Below, in pieces: positions 17,132-26,236 of a stretch of DNA of 64,000 nt; position 1 is the first letter of the stretch, and every line of letters starts with the position of its first letter. This DNA comes from DAIDKA01 sp963726995. Its GTDB lineage: Bacteria > Pseudomonadota > Gammaproteobacteria > Steroidobacterales > Steroidobacteraceae. The stretch is taken from NCBI GenBank assembly GCA_963726995.1, contig CAVSEP010000004.1, positions 620,001-684,000 of the forward strand, written 5' to 3'. The position numbers and the translations under genes are program-made. Under the pieces are notes generated by a model. The model was not told the DNA's origin and ran no database searches. It was given only the letters and a program-made list of their open reading frames with translations.

Positions 17132-18158
17132 ACCTCGCAAGCGCTCCAGCCGCGTCCGCGCCGTCAAGACCGAGCCGGTGACCATTGAGCGCGTGGAGCC
17201 CATACCGGAGCCGGCGCCCGTCAGCGAACCGCCCTCCGGGCCGGACCCGACGGTGCGGATTGCCACCCTGCTCGAGGCCCTGCCCATCTGGGCCCGGCAG
17301 ATCGAGACCTCCCGCGGCCAGACCGAGGACGCGGTCGTTGCGCTCAGTGAACGATTCTCGGGCATTGCGCAGCGATTGGACGCCGCGCTGGGCCGCGAGG
17401 AAGGCGCCGGGCGCCAGGACGTCGCCGCGCAGATGCGCGACAGCGAACGGGACCTGAAGCTGGTGATGGATGCACTGCGAGCCATCCAGAAGAGCCGCGA
17501 CGAGCTGGCCAACGAGATCCGGGGACTGGCCGCCTATACCGAGGCGGTGCGCAGCATGGCCAGCGAGGTCGAGTCCATCGCCTTCCAGACCAACGTGCTG
17601 GCCCTGAATGCCGCCATCGAAGCCGCTCACGCCGGCGAGCGTGGCAAGGGCTTCGCGGTGGTCGCGCACGAGGTGCGCGCCCTGTCCAACGCGGCGCGCG
17701 ACACCGGCAAGCGCATCACCCAGAAGATCACGCTGATCAACGAGGCGCTGGACAAGATCAGCGAGACCAACGAAATCGTCGCGCAGCGGGACCAGCGTGA
17801 GGTGACCAGCTCCGAGGCCAACATCGGCGCGGTGCTGAACCGGTTCACCCAAAGCACTTCGCAGTTTGCCGAAACCGCGCAGCGCTCGACGGAACAGAGT
17901 CGTGCCATCAAGCATGAAGTCGAGGAATCCTTGGTGCAGCTGCAGTTCCAGGATCGGGTCAGCCAGATCCTGGCGCAAGTGGTGTCCAGCATCGGCCAGA
18001 TGACGGACTGGGCCGGCAGCGACATTCCGGCGCCGCAAGCGCAGGAGACCAACCAGCTCGCGCAGCTCATGGGTTCCTACGCGACCGAGGAACAGCGCCG
18101 CAATCACCAGGGCCTGGCGGTCGAAGCCGTCGCCCCGCAAACCGTCACCTTCTTCTAG
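17112..18158 (+). CDS. soluble methyl-accepting chemotaxis protein
   Basis: A cytoplasmic receptor of about 348 residues with no membrane segment and no HAMP. A basic, Pro-rich N-terminus (about 1-45) is followed by a helical region. Then comes the signalling hairpin with the conserved tip EVESIAFQTNVLALNAAIEAAHAGERGKGFAVVAHEVRALS. The C-terminal helix carries QLQFQDRVSQILAQVVSSIGQM. No ligand-binding domain is recognisable. A GTG with AGGGG 7 nt upstream was chosen; an ATG three codons later is equally possible. The frame is open far upstream through the repeat leader, which is coincidental. First receptor gene of module 1, immediately before cheY. Confidence 0.82.
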   Translation: MRIMAARPRKRSSRVRAVKTEPVTIERVEPIPEPAPVSEPPSGPDPTVRIATLLEALPIWARQIETSRGQTEDAVVALSERFSGIAQRLDAALGREEGAGRQDVAAQMRDSERDLKLVMDALRAIQKSRDELANEIRGLAAYTEAVRSMASEVESIAFQTNVLALNAAIEAAHAGERGKGFAVVAHEVRALSNAARDTGKRITQKITLINEALDKISETNEIVAQRDQREVTSSEANIGAVLNRFTQSTSQFAETAQRSTEQSRAIKHEVEESLVQLQFQDRVSQILAQVVSSIGQMTDWAGSDIPAPQAQETNQLAQLMGSYATEEQRRNHQGLAVEAVAPQTVTFF

Positions 18159-18174
18159 CAGAGCATCGCCAAAC

Positions 18175-18543
18175 ATGGGAAAGCGAATACTCATTGTGGA
18201 TGACTCCTCCTCCATGCGCACCGTGGCCGGCATCGCGCTGCGCGGGGCGGGCTATGAGGTGCTGGAAGCCGGCAATGGGCAGGAAGGGCTTGCAAAGCTC
18301 GATGGCGAGCGCATCCACCTCATCATCAGCGACGTCAACATGCCGGTGATGGACGGCATTGAGTTCCTGAAGAACGTCAAGAGCCATCCCGATTACAAGT
18401 TCACGCCGGTGATCATGCTGACGACCGAGGCTGGCGAGGACAAGAAGGCGGCGGGACGCGCGGCGGGCGCGAAGGCGTGGATCGTAAAGCCCTTCCAGCC
18501 GAGTGTCATGCTGGATGCGGTATCGAAGCTGGTCATGGCCTGA
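18175..18543 (+). CDS. cheY: CheY-like single-domain response regulator, module 1
   Basis: A 122-residue receiver domain. It has the acidic pair Asp9-Asp10, phospho-acceptor Asp53 (LIISDVNMPVMDG), the Thr of MLTTEAG and the Lys of VKPF, all intact. It resembles CheY of Tfp/alternative systems as much as flagellar CheY. It lies 16 nt after the soluble receptor and before the STAS gene, in one transcript with the module 1 kinase. Its output partner is unknown: module 1 lacks FliM and CheZ. Confidence 0.88.
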   Translation: MGKRILIVDDSSSMRTVAGIALRGAGYEVLEAGNGQEGLAKLDGERIHLIISDVNMPVMDGIEFLKNVKSHPDYKFTPVIMLTTEAGEDKKAAGRAAGAKAWIVKPFQPSVMLDAVSKLVMA

Positions 18544-18565
18544 AGCACCGGGGGAGTAATCCAAG

Positions 18566-18883
18566 ATGAGCACCAGAATCGAGACCGTTGAAGGCAGTGT
18601 CCGGGTCACCGGGGAAATGACGGTCTACACGGCCAGTCAGATCAAGCAGCCCATGCTGGAGGCCATCGCCAGTGGGCCTGCCAATGTCCAGCTGGACCTA
18701 TCGGGCGTGTCCGAGTTCGACACCGCCGGCGTGCAGCTGCTATTGCTGGGCTACCGTGAGGCGCGTGTCAGCGGGCGCACCATCGAGCTCGGCGCGGAAA
18801 GCAAGATCGTCCACGAGGTCCTCAACCTGTGCGGTGCCCGCAGGCTGCTGATGGATGCTCCGAAAGTGGGGATCCGTCCATGA
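18566..18883 (+). CDS. STAS-domain protein, module 1
   Basis: A 105-residue stand-alone STAS domain (anti-sigma-factor-antagonist fold), with the core VQLDLSGVSEFDTAGVQLLLLGYREARVSGRTIEL. Canonical SpoIIAA-type proteins carry a phosphorylatable Ser after Asp at this site; here it is Asp-Thr, so regulation by phosphorylation is possible. The stop overlaps the cheA start (ATGA), which implies tight coupling with the kinase. An equivalent gene precedes cheA in module 2. The role is likely signalling through protein contacts in the array; this is inference. Confidence 0.85.
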   Translation: MSTRIETVEGSVRVTGEMTVYTASQIKQPMLEAIASGPANVQLDLSGVSEFDTAGVQLLLLGYREARVSGRTIELGAESKIVHEVLNLCGARRLLMDAPKVGIRP

Positions 18884-21043
18884 ACATGGATGAGGTGCTG
18901 CCGACCTTCATCGCCGAGAGTGAAGAGGTGCTGCGCGACCTGGAAGCGGGCCTGTTGGCCTGCACCCAGGGTCAGGCGGATGCGGAGACGATCAATCTGA
19001 TCTTCCGGGCAGTGCACACCTTGAAGGGCTCGGCCGGCCTATTCGGACTCGATGGCATCGTCGCCTTCGTCCACGGCGCCGAGACGGCCCTGGACAAGGT
19101 GCGTCAGGGCCAGATTCCCATGGACGCGGTCCTGCTCAGCGTACTGCTGCGCTGCAAGGACCACATCGAGTTCCTGCTCGAGTCCATCGGCGCAGGTCCG
19201 GGCAGCCCCGCCTATGATGCAAGCTACGGCGGTGGCGCCGAATTGTCGGCCGCCCTGCGCGAGCTGAGCGGTGATTCTCCTGCGGTGAAGCCCGGCGGCG
19301 GCCGCGGCCACTCCGGCTGCCCAGCCCAGCGCCTCCGCCCTGCCCGCTGCGGGGCGGACTGAACCGAATCAATGGCACATCAGTGTCCGCTTCGGCCAGG
19401 AAGTGCTCACCGCCGGCATGGATCCCATCTCCTTCCTGCGTTATCTGGGCAGTTTCGGTGAGCTGCAGGGCGTCGCCCTGATCGCCGATGCGCTGCCCAT
19501 TGCGGCCACGATGAATCCTGAGGCCTGCTATGTGGGTTTCGAGCTGGGGTTTCGCACCGAGGCGGCACGCGAACGGATCGAGTCCACCTTCGAGTTCGTC
19601 AGGGAAGACTGCACCCTTCGGCTGCTGGCTCCCGGCTCATCGTACAGTGACTACCAGAAGCTGCTCAGCGAGGCGGGTGTCGAGGCAGCCGGCATACCCG
19701 ATATCCTTACGGCCTGCGCGGGAATTTCGGGACAAGAGCTCGATCAATTCCTGCGAGCGGCGGCGCCCAGCGCCGGGCAGTCCGCCTCCCCCGCGCCCCA
19801 CTCATCCGCTCCGGCGAAAGCGCCGGATAGCGCCGCCCCTGGAAAATCCCAGGTATCCGCGCTGGATAACCGCACTGTGCGGGTGGCGGCCCAGAAGCTC
19901 GACAGCCTGATTACGCACATCGGCGAACTCATCACTGCGGCGGCCGGCGCCAACCTGACCGCGCGGCGCTCAGGCAATGCCGAGCTGCAGGAGTCCACCT
20001 CGCGGATAAGCGCCCTGATTGAGCAGGTCCGCGAAGGCGCATTGCAGCTGCGCATGGTGAAGATCGGCGGCACTTTCAGCCGCTTCCAGCGCGTGGTCCA
20101 CGATGTCTCGGCGGAGCTGGGCAAGCAGATCCAGCTGGTGGTCAGCGGCGAGGAGGCGGAACTGGACAAGACCGTGGTCGAACAGATCGCCGATCCCCTC
20201 ACCCACCTGGTCCGCAATGCCATCGATCACGGCATCGAATCGGCGGACTTGCGCGCCGAGCGCGGCAAGCCGCTCACCGGCACCATCAAGCTCAATGCCT
20301 TCCATGACTCGGGCAGCATCGTAATCGAGGTCAGCGACGATGGCGGCGGCCTGAAGCGCGACCGGATCCTCGCCAAGGCGCAGGAGCGAGGTCTGATCGA
20401 ATCCGGGCGTACCCTGACCGATAGCGAGATCTTCAGCCTGATATTCGAGCCCGGCTTCTCGACCGCAGAGACCGTGACCAATCTGTCGGGACGCGGCGTC
20501 GGCATGGATGTCGTGAAACGCAACATCACCGCGCTGCGCGGCACGGTGAACATCCGCAGCACCGAGGGGGTCGGCACGACCATCGTGGTGCGGCTGCCGC
20601 TGACCCTGGCGATCATCAACGGCTTCCAGGTTGCCGTGGGCAACTCCATCTTCGTGCTGCCGTTGGAGAGCGTCGAAGAATGCATCGAATTCTCAACGGC
20701 CAATGGCCACAATTTCACCAGCCTGCGCGGTGGGGTACTGCCCTACATCCATCTGCGCGAGCTGTTCGCAACTTCGGCGACCGCCACGCGTCGCCAGAGC
20801 ATCGTCGTGATCAACTATGCCGGTCAGCGTGCCGGCCTGGTTGTGGACGGCCTGCTCGGTGAGTTCCAGACGGTGATCAAGCCGCTGGGAAAGATGTTCC
20901 GCCAGGTCGAGTGCGTCAGCGGGTCCAGCATACTGGGGACCGGTGATGTGGCCCTGATTCTCGACGTCCCTGCCCTCGTTCAACTGGCTATCGCCCGCTC
21001 CGGAGCTGCCTTCGGGCAGACCCCGCAGGCGGCTGTGGCGTAA
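18880..21043 (+). CDS. cheA: CheA histidine kinase, module 1 (one-base frame disruption in linker)
   Basis: Chemotaxis kinase. An N-terminal HPt domain holds the phospho-site His46 (AVHTLKGSAG). Then comes a linker, a domain starting WHISVRFGQEVLTAGMDPISFLRYL in place of a classical P2, and a second Pro/Ala linker. The P3 dimerisation helices (VAAQKLDSLITHIGEL) and ATPase domain follow (HLVRNAIDHGIES, VSDDGGGL, GRGVGMDVVKRNI), with a CheW-like P5 end. The frame shifts by one base in a GGCGGCGGCCGCGGCC stretch near 19290-19310. Correcting it gives an Ala/Pro linker and about 720 residues, so an indel error in GC-rich sequence is the simplest explanation. Confidence 0.85.
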
Positions 21044-21072
21044 ACCCAATTATCCTTCTGGAGAGTTCTGTC

Positions 21073-23019
21073 ATGTTCAGCAATATGAAAGTCGCCACCC
21101 GCCTTGCGGTGGCCTTTACCATTGTCCTGCTGCTGCTGCTCGCGGTGGTTGGGATGGGCGTCAGCCGCCTGGCCCTCATCAACGAGGGACTGCGGTCGAT
21201 CACCGAGGAAAACAACGTTGAGATGTCGCATGCCCTAGGGATGCGCGGCGCTGCGTTCGAAACCTCCATTTCGATCCGGAATCTGGTGCTGCTCACGGAT
21301 GCCGAGAAGCTGAAAAAGGAGCAAGGCTCACTGAATGAGGCCTACCAGCAGTTCGAGAGCCATGCAACTGCGCTCACCCAGATGTTCAATACCATTCCCG
21401 GAACCACCCAGACCGAGAAGGATCTGATGTCCCAGATCAGCACTCAGTGGGTTTCGGTCCGCAAGAACCTGGAGGCAACCGCCGCGACGGCGGCCTCAGG
21501 CAAGCAGAAGGAAGCCTACAAGTACTACATGGACGTTGCCTCAGTGCCTGGCAAGGTGCTGCGCACGACCGTGCAGCAACTGGCGGACTTCGAGCAGAAG
21601 CTGAACAACGAGGAAGTGGCCAAGGATAAGGCGACCTATCAGAACGCGCGCCTGACCATGATCGGTCTGGGCATAGCGGCCGCACTGATGGCCGTGCTCT
21701 CGGCCATTCTGGTGACCCGCAGCATCATCAAGCAGCTGGGCGGCGAGCCCGCCTACGCCGCCGAACTGGTGCATGCCGTTGCCGGGGGTAACCTCGACGT
21801 GACCGTGAGAACTAAGCGCGGCGATACCAGCAGCATGCTGTATGCCGTAAGCAACATGGTGGATCGCCTGAAGCAGGTGATCAGCGGCCAGGCAACGCTG
21901 GTCGCGGCCGCCAACCGCGGTGACTTCACCGTGCGGGTGGACCTGAATGGTCTGGCCGGCTTCCAGAAGGAGATGGGCGAGGGCCTGAACCGGCTGGTGA
22001 CGACCACCGGCTCCAGCCTTGACGACGTGGCCCGCATGATGAAGGCGCTCTCGGAGGGCGATCTCACCCAGACCATCGACAAGCAATACGAGGGTTCCTT
22101 CGGCGAGATGAAGGAATACGCGAACGACACGGTGCTGAAGCTCTCGATGATCATCGGTGAGGTCAACGGTGCCGCCAATGCCCTCGCCAGTGCCTCCGAG
22201 CAGGTGAGCACCACGGCGCAGTCGCTGTCCCAGGCGGCCAGCGAACAGGCCTCTGGCGTGGAAGAGACCAGCGCCTCGATCGAGCAGATGACTGCCTCGA
22301 TCGCGCAGAACACCGAGAACGCGAAGGTCACCGACGGCATGGCCGCCAAGGCGGCCGGCGAGGCGGCCGAGGGCGGCGAGGCCGTCAAGGAGACGGTCAG
22401 CGGCAATGAAGCAGATCGCCCAGAAGATCGGCATCATCGACGACATCGCCTACCAGACCAACCTGCTGGCCCTGAACGCGGCCATCGAGGCGGCCCGCGC
22501 CGGCGAGCATGGCAAGGGCTTTGCCGTGGTGGCCGCCGAGGTGCGCAAGCTGGCCGAGCGCAGCCAGGTCGCCGCGCAGGAAATCAGCACTGTGGCCACC
22601 AGCAGCGTCGAAGCTGGCCGAGCAGGCGGGGAGCGCTGCTCGACCAGATCGTGCCGAGCATCAAGAAGACCTCGGACCTGGTGCAGGAGATCTCCGCGGC
22701 CTCCCAGGAGCAGTCCATCGGCGTCGGGCAGATCAACTCCGCGGTGACGCAGCTGAGCCAGACCACGCAGCAGAACGCCGCCTCCTCCGAGGAGCTGGCG
22801 GCGACCGCCGAGGAAATGAGCGGCCAGGCCGAGCAGCTGCAGCAGACCATGTCGTTCTTCAAGACAGCGTCTGCCGCCAAAGCCCCGAAGGCTTCCAAGT
22901 CAGCGCGCGCCTCAGGCGCTGTCGCCAAGGCAGAGAAGGCTCCGGCTCGGGCGGTGGCGGGGAATCTCGCGCTGCAGTCCGAGGGACCGGATGAATCCCA
23001 GTTCGGGAAGTTCGAATAA
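21073..23019 (+). CDS. transmembrane methyl-accepting chemotaxis protein, module 1 (internal indels)
   Basis: A receptor with a membrane helix (about 12-31), a periplasmic four-helix-bundle domain (about 32-195), a second membrane helix (about 197-217), two or three HAMP-like segments (to about 370) and the methylation/signalling region. In the literal frame, residues from about 443 to 525 are nonsense. The true hairpin (KIGIIDDIAYQTNLLALNAAIEAARAGEHGKGFAVVAAEVRKLAERSQ) is in another frame. Three single-base insertions near 22405, 22611 and 22632 would explain the loss and recovery of frame. A ribosome site (GGAGAG) precedes the ATG. The C-terminus lacks a CheR-docking pentapeptide. Confidence 0.82.
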   Translation: MFSNMKVATRLAVAFTIVLLLLLAVVGMGVSRLALINEGLRSITEENNVEMSHALGMRGAAFETSISIRNLVLLTDAEKLKKEQGSLNEAYQQFESHATALTQMFNTIPGTTQTEKDLMSQISTQWVSVRKNLEATAATAASGKQKEAYKYYMDVASVPGKVLRTTVQQLADFEQKLNNEEVAKDKATYQNARLTMIGLGIAAALMAVLSAILVTRSIIKQLGGEPAYAAELVHAVAGGNLDVTVRTKRGDTSSMLYAVSNMVDRLKQVISGQATLVAAANRGDFTVRVDLNGLAGFQKEMGEGLNRLVTTTGSSLDDVARMMKALSEGDLTQTIDKQYEGSFGEMKEYANDTVLKLSMIIGEVNGAANALASASEQVSTTAQSLSQAASEQASGVEETSASIEQMTASIAQNTENAKVTDGMAAKAAGEAAEGGEAVKETVSGNEADRPEDRHHRRHRLPDQPAGPERGHRGGPRRRAWQGLCRGGRRGAQAGRAQPGRRAGNQHCGHQQRRSWPSRRGALLDQIVPSIKKTSDLVQEISAASQEQSIGVGQINSAVTQLSQTTQQNAASSEELAATAEEMSGQAEQLQQTMSFFKTASAAKAPKASKSARASGAVAKAEKAPARAVAGNLALQSEGPDESQFGKFE

Positions 23020-23035
23020 CGCCCAGGTGAATGCC

Positions 23036-23575
23036 ATGACTCAGTTAACTCAGTCCGGCTCCGGCGCGGCGAGCACCGCTGCGGATGGGGCCCAGACCCA
23101 CCAGTACTTGACGTTCATGCTCGGCGGCGAGATCTTCGCGATCGGTATCCTGGTCATCAAGGAGATCATCGAGTACTCCAGCCTGACCGAAGTGCCGATG
23201 ATGCCGGCGGCGGTACGCGGGGTGATAAACCTGCGCGGCGCCGTGGTGCCGGTCACGGACCTGCTGGTCCGGTTCGGCAAGAAATCCAGCTCGGTGACCA
23301 AGCGCACCTGCATCGTCATCGTCGAGGTGACCGCGCAAGGTGAGCGCCAGGATGTCGGCGTTGTCGTGGACTCGGTGGATTCGGTGCTGGACATTCCGGC
23401 CTCCGAAATCGAGCCCCCGCCGACCTTCGGCGCCGGCATACGCACGGACTTCATCCGCGGCATGGGCAAGGTCAACGGCAAGTTCGTCATCCTGCTCGAC
23501 GTCAATCACGTTCTGGACGTGGAGGACGTTTCGGCGCTGTCGCAGGCCGCCGAGCTGGCCGAGCAAGCCGCCTGA
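23036..23575 (+). CDS. cheW: CheW coupling protein, module 1
   Basis: A 179-residue array scaffold that links receptors to CheA. The CheW fold is clear (YLTFMLGGEIFAIGILVIKEIIEY, GVINLRGAVVPVTDLLVRFG, VGVVVDSVDSVLDIPASEIEPPP, FVILLDVNHVL). It has an extra N-terminal tail of about 20 residues and an acidic/Ala-rich end. The ATG preceded by AGGTGA was chosen over one 15 codons earlier that overlaps the receptor gene. The stop is adjacent to the cheR ATG. Confidence 0.88.
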   Translation: MTQLTQSGSGAASTAADGAQTHQYLTFMLGGEIFAIGILVIKEIIEYSSLTEVPMMPAAVRGVINLRGAVVPVTDLLVRFGKKSSSVTKRTCIVIVEVTAQGERQDVGVVVDSVDSVLDIPASEIEPPPTFGAGIRTDFIRGMGKVNGKFVILLDVNHVLDVEDVSALSQAAELAEQAA

Positions 23576-24436
23576 ATGAGCGCCGCCCAGGCCAGTGCGC
23601 TGCAGCTCGACCCGCCGGAGGGCGTGGGTCCGATACCCATTTCCGACCGCGAGTTCGCGCAATTCCAGGCGTTCATCTTCGAGGCGGCAGGCATCACCCT
23701 GTCCAACACCAAGAAGGCGCTGGTCAGCGGGCGGCTGGCCAAGCGCCTGAAGCACTATGACCTGGACAGCTACGGCGACTACTTCCGCCTCATCAGCAGC
23801 GGGACCTACCCCGACGAAGAGCAGATGGCTGTCGATCTGCTGACGACCAATGAGACCTACTTCTTCCGCGAGCCGCAGCATTTCGATTTCATGAAGGCCG
23901 AGCTGGCCAAGAACGTCCAGTATTCCAAGCCGGTCAGGGTCTGGAGTGCCGCCGCCTCGACCGGCGAGGAACCCTACAGCATCGCCATGCTGCTGGAGGA
24001 CTGCCTGGGTTCACAGGGTCGACCGTGGGAGATCGTGGCCTCCGACATCAGCATGCGCGTACTGGAGCGGGCGGCGACGGGTCACTACTCCACCCTTCGC
24101 ACCGGGGGCATCCCGCAGCATTACCTGCGCAAGTACTGCCTCAAGGGCACGGGCCAACAGGCCGGCACCATACTGGTGGACCGCAAGCTGCGGCAGAACG
24201 TGCAGTTCCGTCAGATCAACCTGAACAGCGCCCTGCCGCAGCTTGGAACCTTCGATTTCGTCTTTCTGAGGAACGTTCTGCTGTACTTCAACCTGCAGAC
24301 CAAGCGCCAGGTGGTGGCTCGCCTACTGACCATGCTCAAGCCTGGTGGCTGGCTCTTCGTCAGCCATACCGAAACCCTGCATGATGTCTCGGATGCCGTC
24401 GAGGCGGTCCGACCGGCCACCTACCGCAAGCGCTAG
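23576..24436 (+). CDS. cheR: CheR chemoreceptor methyltransferase
   Basis: A 286-residue enzyme that methylates receptor glutamates with S-adenosylmethionine. The N-terminal helical domain (ISDREFAQFQAFIFEAAGITLSNTKKALVSGRL, then TTNETYFFREPQHF) and the SAM-binding core (VRVWSAAASTGEEPYSIAMLL, FDFVFLRNVLLYFN) are complete. The start directly follows the cheW stop. It is the only CheR in the window, so it may also serve the module 2 receptor, which carries a docking-like C-terminus. Confidence 0.92.
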   Translation: MSAAQASALQLDPPEGVGPIPISDREFAQFQAFIFEAAGITLSNTKKALVSGRLAKRLKHYDLDSYGDYFRLISSGTYPDEEQMAVDLLTTNETYFFREPQHFDFMKAELAKNVQYSKPVRVWSAAASTGEEPYSIAMLLEDCLGSQGRPWEIVASDISMRVLERAATGHYSTLRTGGIPQHYLRKYCLKGTGQQAGTILVDRKLRQNVQFRQINLNSALPQLGTFDFVFLRNVLLYFNLQTKRQVVARLLTMLKPGGWLFVSHTETLHDVSDAVEAVRPATYRKR

Positions 24437-24453
24437 GTCTGGAGCTCCCTTCG

Positions 24454-25527
24454 ATGAATCGCATCAAGGTCATGGTCGTCGACGACTCCGCCGTGGCGCG
24501 GCAGGTGGTCGTGGGTCTACTGCAGGAAGACTCCGGCGTGGAAGTGATCGCGGCCGTTTCGGATCCGATCTTCGCCATGCAGCGCATGCAGACGCAGTGG
24601 CCCGACGTGATTCTGCTGGACGTCGAAATGCCGAGGATGGACGGCATCACCTTTCTCAAGCAGATCATGGCCGAGCGCCCGACTCCCGTCATCATCTGTT
24701 CGACCCTGACCGAGGCCGGCGCCCCGACGACGCTCGAGGCTCTGGCCGCCGGCGCGGTGACCATCATCACCAAGCCGCGGGTCGGGCTGCAGCAGTTCCT
24801 GCGTGAATCGGCCACAGAATTGACGGAGGCGATCCGCCTGGCCGCGCGCGCCAACGTGAAGCGCCTGGGGACCCGCGCCGCGCGGCCGACTGCAGTGCCG
24901 GCGAAGAATTCGGCCGATGTGATCCTGGCGCCGGCCAGGGAGCGCGCCATGACGCAGACCACCGAACGTGTCGTCGTCATCGGCACCTCCACCGGTGGCA
25001 CCCAGGCCCTGCAGGAAGTCCTGGTGGAACTGCCCGCAGTCAGCCCCGGCATCGTCATCGTGCAGCATATGCCCTCCCATTTCACCGCGGCTTTCGCGGC
25101 CCGGCTTGACCGAATGTGCCAGATCGAGGTGCGTGAAGCGCGGCATGGCGACCGGGTCGTCCCGGGATGTGCCCTGATTGCACCCGGAGGGCGCCACATG
25201 CTGCTGATGCGCAGCGGCGCCCAGTACCACGTGGAAATCAAGGACGGGCCGCCGGTCAGCCGCCACCGGCCGTCGGTGGATGTCCTGTTCCGCTCGGCGG
25301 CCAAGTGCGCGGGGCCCAATGCCACAGGCATCATTATGACCGGGATGGGCGATGACGGTGCGCGCGGACTCAAGGAAATGCGCGACGCCGGCGCTCGAAC
25401 CGTGGCCCAGGATGAAGCCAGCTGCGTCGTGTTCGGGATGCCCAAGGAAGCCATTCGGCTGGAGGCTGCCGAGCGCATTGCGCCACTGGACGAGCTGGCG
25501 CGGATCATTCTGCGCAACGCGGCGTAG
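24454..25527 (+). CDS. cheB: CheB chemoreceptor methylesterase/glutamine deamidase
   Basis: A 357-residue protein with an N-terminal receiver (Asp10-Asp11, phospho-acceptor Asp56 in LLDVEMPRMDG, Lys in ITKPR). After a linker comes the methylesterase domain with the serine hydrolase residues in GTSTGGTQAL (Ser), VQHMPSHFT (His) and MTGMGDDGARG (Asp). It removes receptor methyl groups on CheA-dependent phosphorylation. It is the last gene of module 1; no cheD follows. The repeated leader of module 2 begins about 60 nt downstream. Confidence 0.92.
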   Translation: MNRIKVMVVDDSAVARQVVVGLLQEDSGVEVIAAVSDPIFAMQRMQTQWPDVILLDVEMPRMDGITFLKQIMAERPTPVIICSTLTEAGAPTTLEALAAGAVTIITKPRVGLQQFLRESATELTEAIRLAARANVKRLGTRAARPTAVPAKNSADVILAPARERAMTQTTERVVVIGTSTGGTQALQEVLVELPAVSPGIVIVQHMPSHFTAAFAARLDRMCQIEVREARHGDRVVPGCALIAPGGRHMLLMRSGAQYHVEIKDGPPVSRHRPSVDVLFRSAAKCAGPNATGIIMTGMGDDGARGLKEMRDAGARTVAQDEASCVVFGMPKEAIRLEAAERIAPLDELARIILRNAA

Positions 25528-25587
25528 CTTCCGATCCGCCCGTCGCTGCGGTTTGCCATAAGAAAACCGTACTCGGGCCCCGCGTTT

Positions 25588-26236
25588 TTCTTGAACTATC
25601 TCTCAGAGCCCGGGCGAATTTGCGCGTCCATGTCACATACGAAGCCGCACCGGGGCTTTACGATCCGCTTGCACTGATCGCAAGGCCTCGCCCCCTGAGA
25701 GCGTCGAAGCCGGGCCAGTGTCGAGTGTTCACACTCGCACCCGCCGCCATCCCCCCGCGGCAGGCACTTTTCCTGGGCCCTTCCCCCGCCTGGTATCACC
25801 TACTGGCTTTGCCCGGAGATGTTTGCCATGCGCCCTGCTCTTTACCCTCGCGAATCCAGCGCCGCCACCGAGAAGCCGGGGGCTTCCGCGGCGCCGACCG
25901 GCAATGCCACGTGGATGCCGATCCACGCTGCGAATGACTCGCTGGAATTCGCCGCCAAGATAGCCCGGGCGCGACGCGACGCGCGACTCGATCCCGAACA
26001 GGCCGCAATGCTGCTGCGCGCGTGGATGAGCGATCATGGCTGAAGGCACCGCTCCCCAGCCCAATGTGCGCGATGCGGCCGTCCTGCTGCTGTCGCTGGG
26101 CGAACAGGCAGCCGCCGACGTGCTCAAGCACTTAGGCCCCAAGGACATCCAGCGCATCGGCGCCGCCATGTCCGCCGTGGGCCCGCTGACGGTTACGCAG
26201 CTGTCCGGCACGCTCACCACCTTTCTCAACGAGGTG
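25588..26236 (+). repeat. long direct repeat, copy B (leader + FliF-tail ORF + fliG 5' end)
   Basis: The partner of copy A, 9,144 bp downstream, ungapped. The first 240 bp are a non-coding leader ahead of the micro-ORF. It keeps the CGAGTG...CACTCG stem (25722-25737; loop TTCA here, TTCG in copy A), with a flanking GTG/CAC extension, and GGGGC...GCCCC enclosing CTTGC...GCAAG. Copy B runs into a complete fliG. The two copies bracket the whole of module 1, as expected if the module boundary arose by duplication of this block. Confidence 0.88.
25828..26043 (+). CDS. stand-alone FliF C-terminal-tail-like micro-protein (71 aa)
   Basis: A small soluble protein with a low-complexity first half and a C-terminal helix pattern LEFAAKIARARRD..LDPEQAAMLLRAWMSDHG. 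This matches the form of the FliF tail (Asp-Pro, then Ala/Val-x-x-Leu/Val-Leu/Val-Arg-x-Trp) that binds the FliG N-domain in the flagellar rotor. The rest of FliF (membrane helices, ring domains) is absent. The stop overlaps the fliG start by 8 nt, the same place fliF occupies in flagellar operons. The ATG with GGAG 9 nt upstream was chosen. The FliF resemblance is by eye and short. Confidence 0.6.
   Translation: MRPALYPRESSAATEKPGASAAPTGNATWMPIHAANDSLEFAAKIARARRDARLDPEQAAMLLRAWMSDHG

Noticed and set aside
16401..18158. One 585-residue frame appearing to fuse the leader region to the soluble MCP
   Set aside because: The upstream part is the duplicated leader and overlaps the micro-ORF and fliG' frames. 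Ribosome sites and homology place the MCP start at about 17112-17121.
25620..25937. Open frame through leader copy B, also open in copy A
   Set aside because: Differences between copies change the amino acid in more than half of the altered codons (9 of 15 by hand count), with no ribosome site. The pattern fits non-coding DNA.
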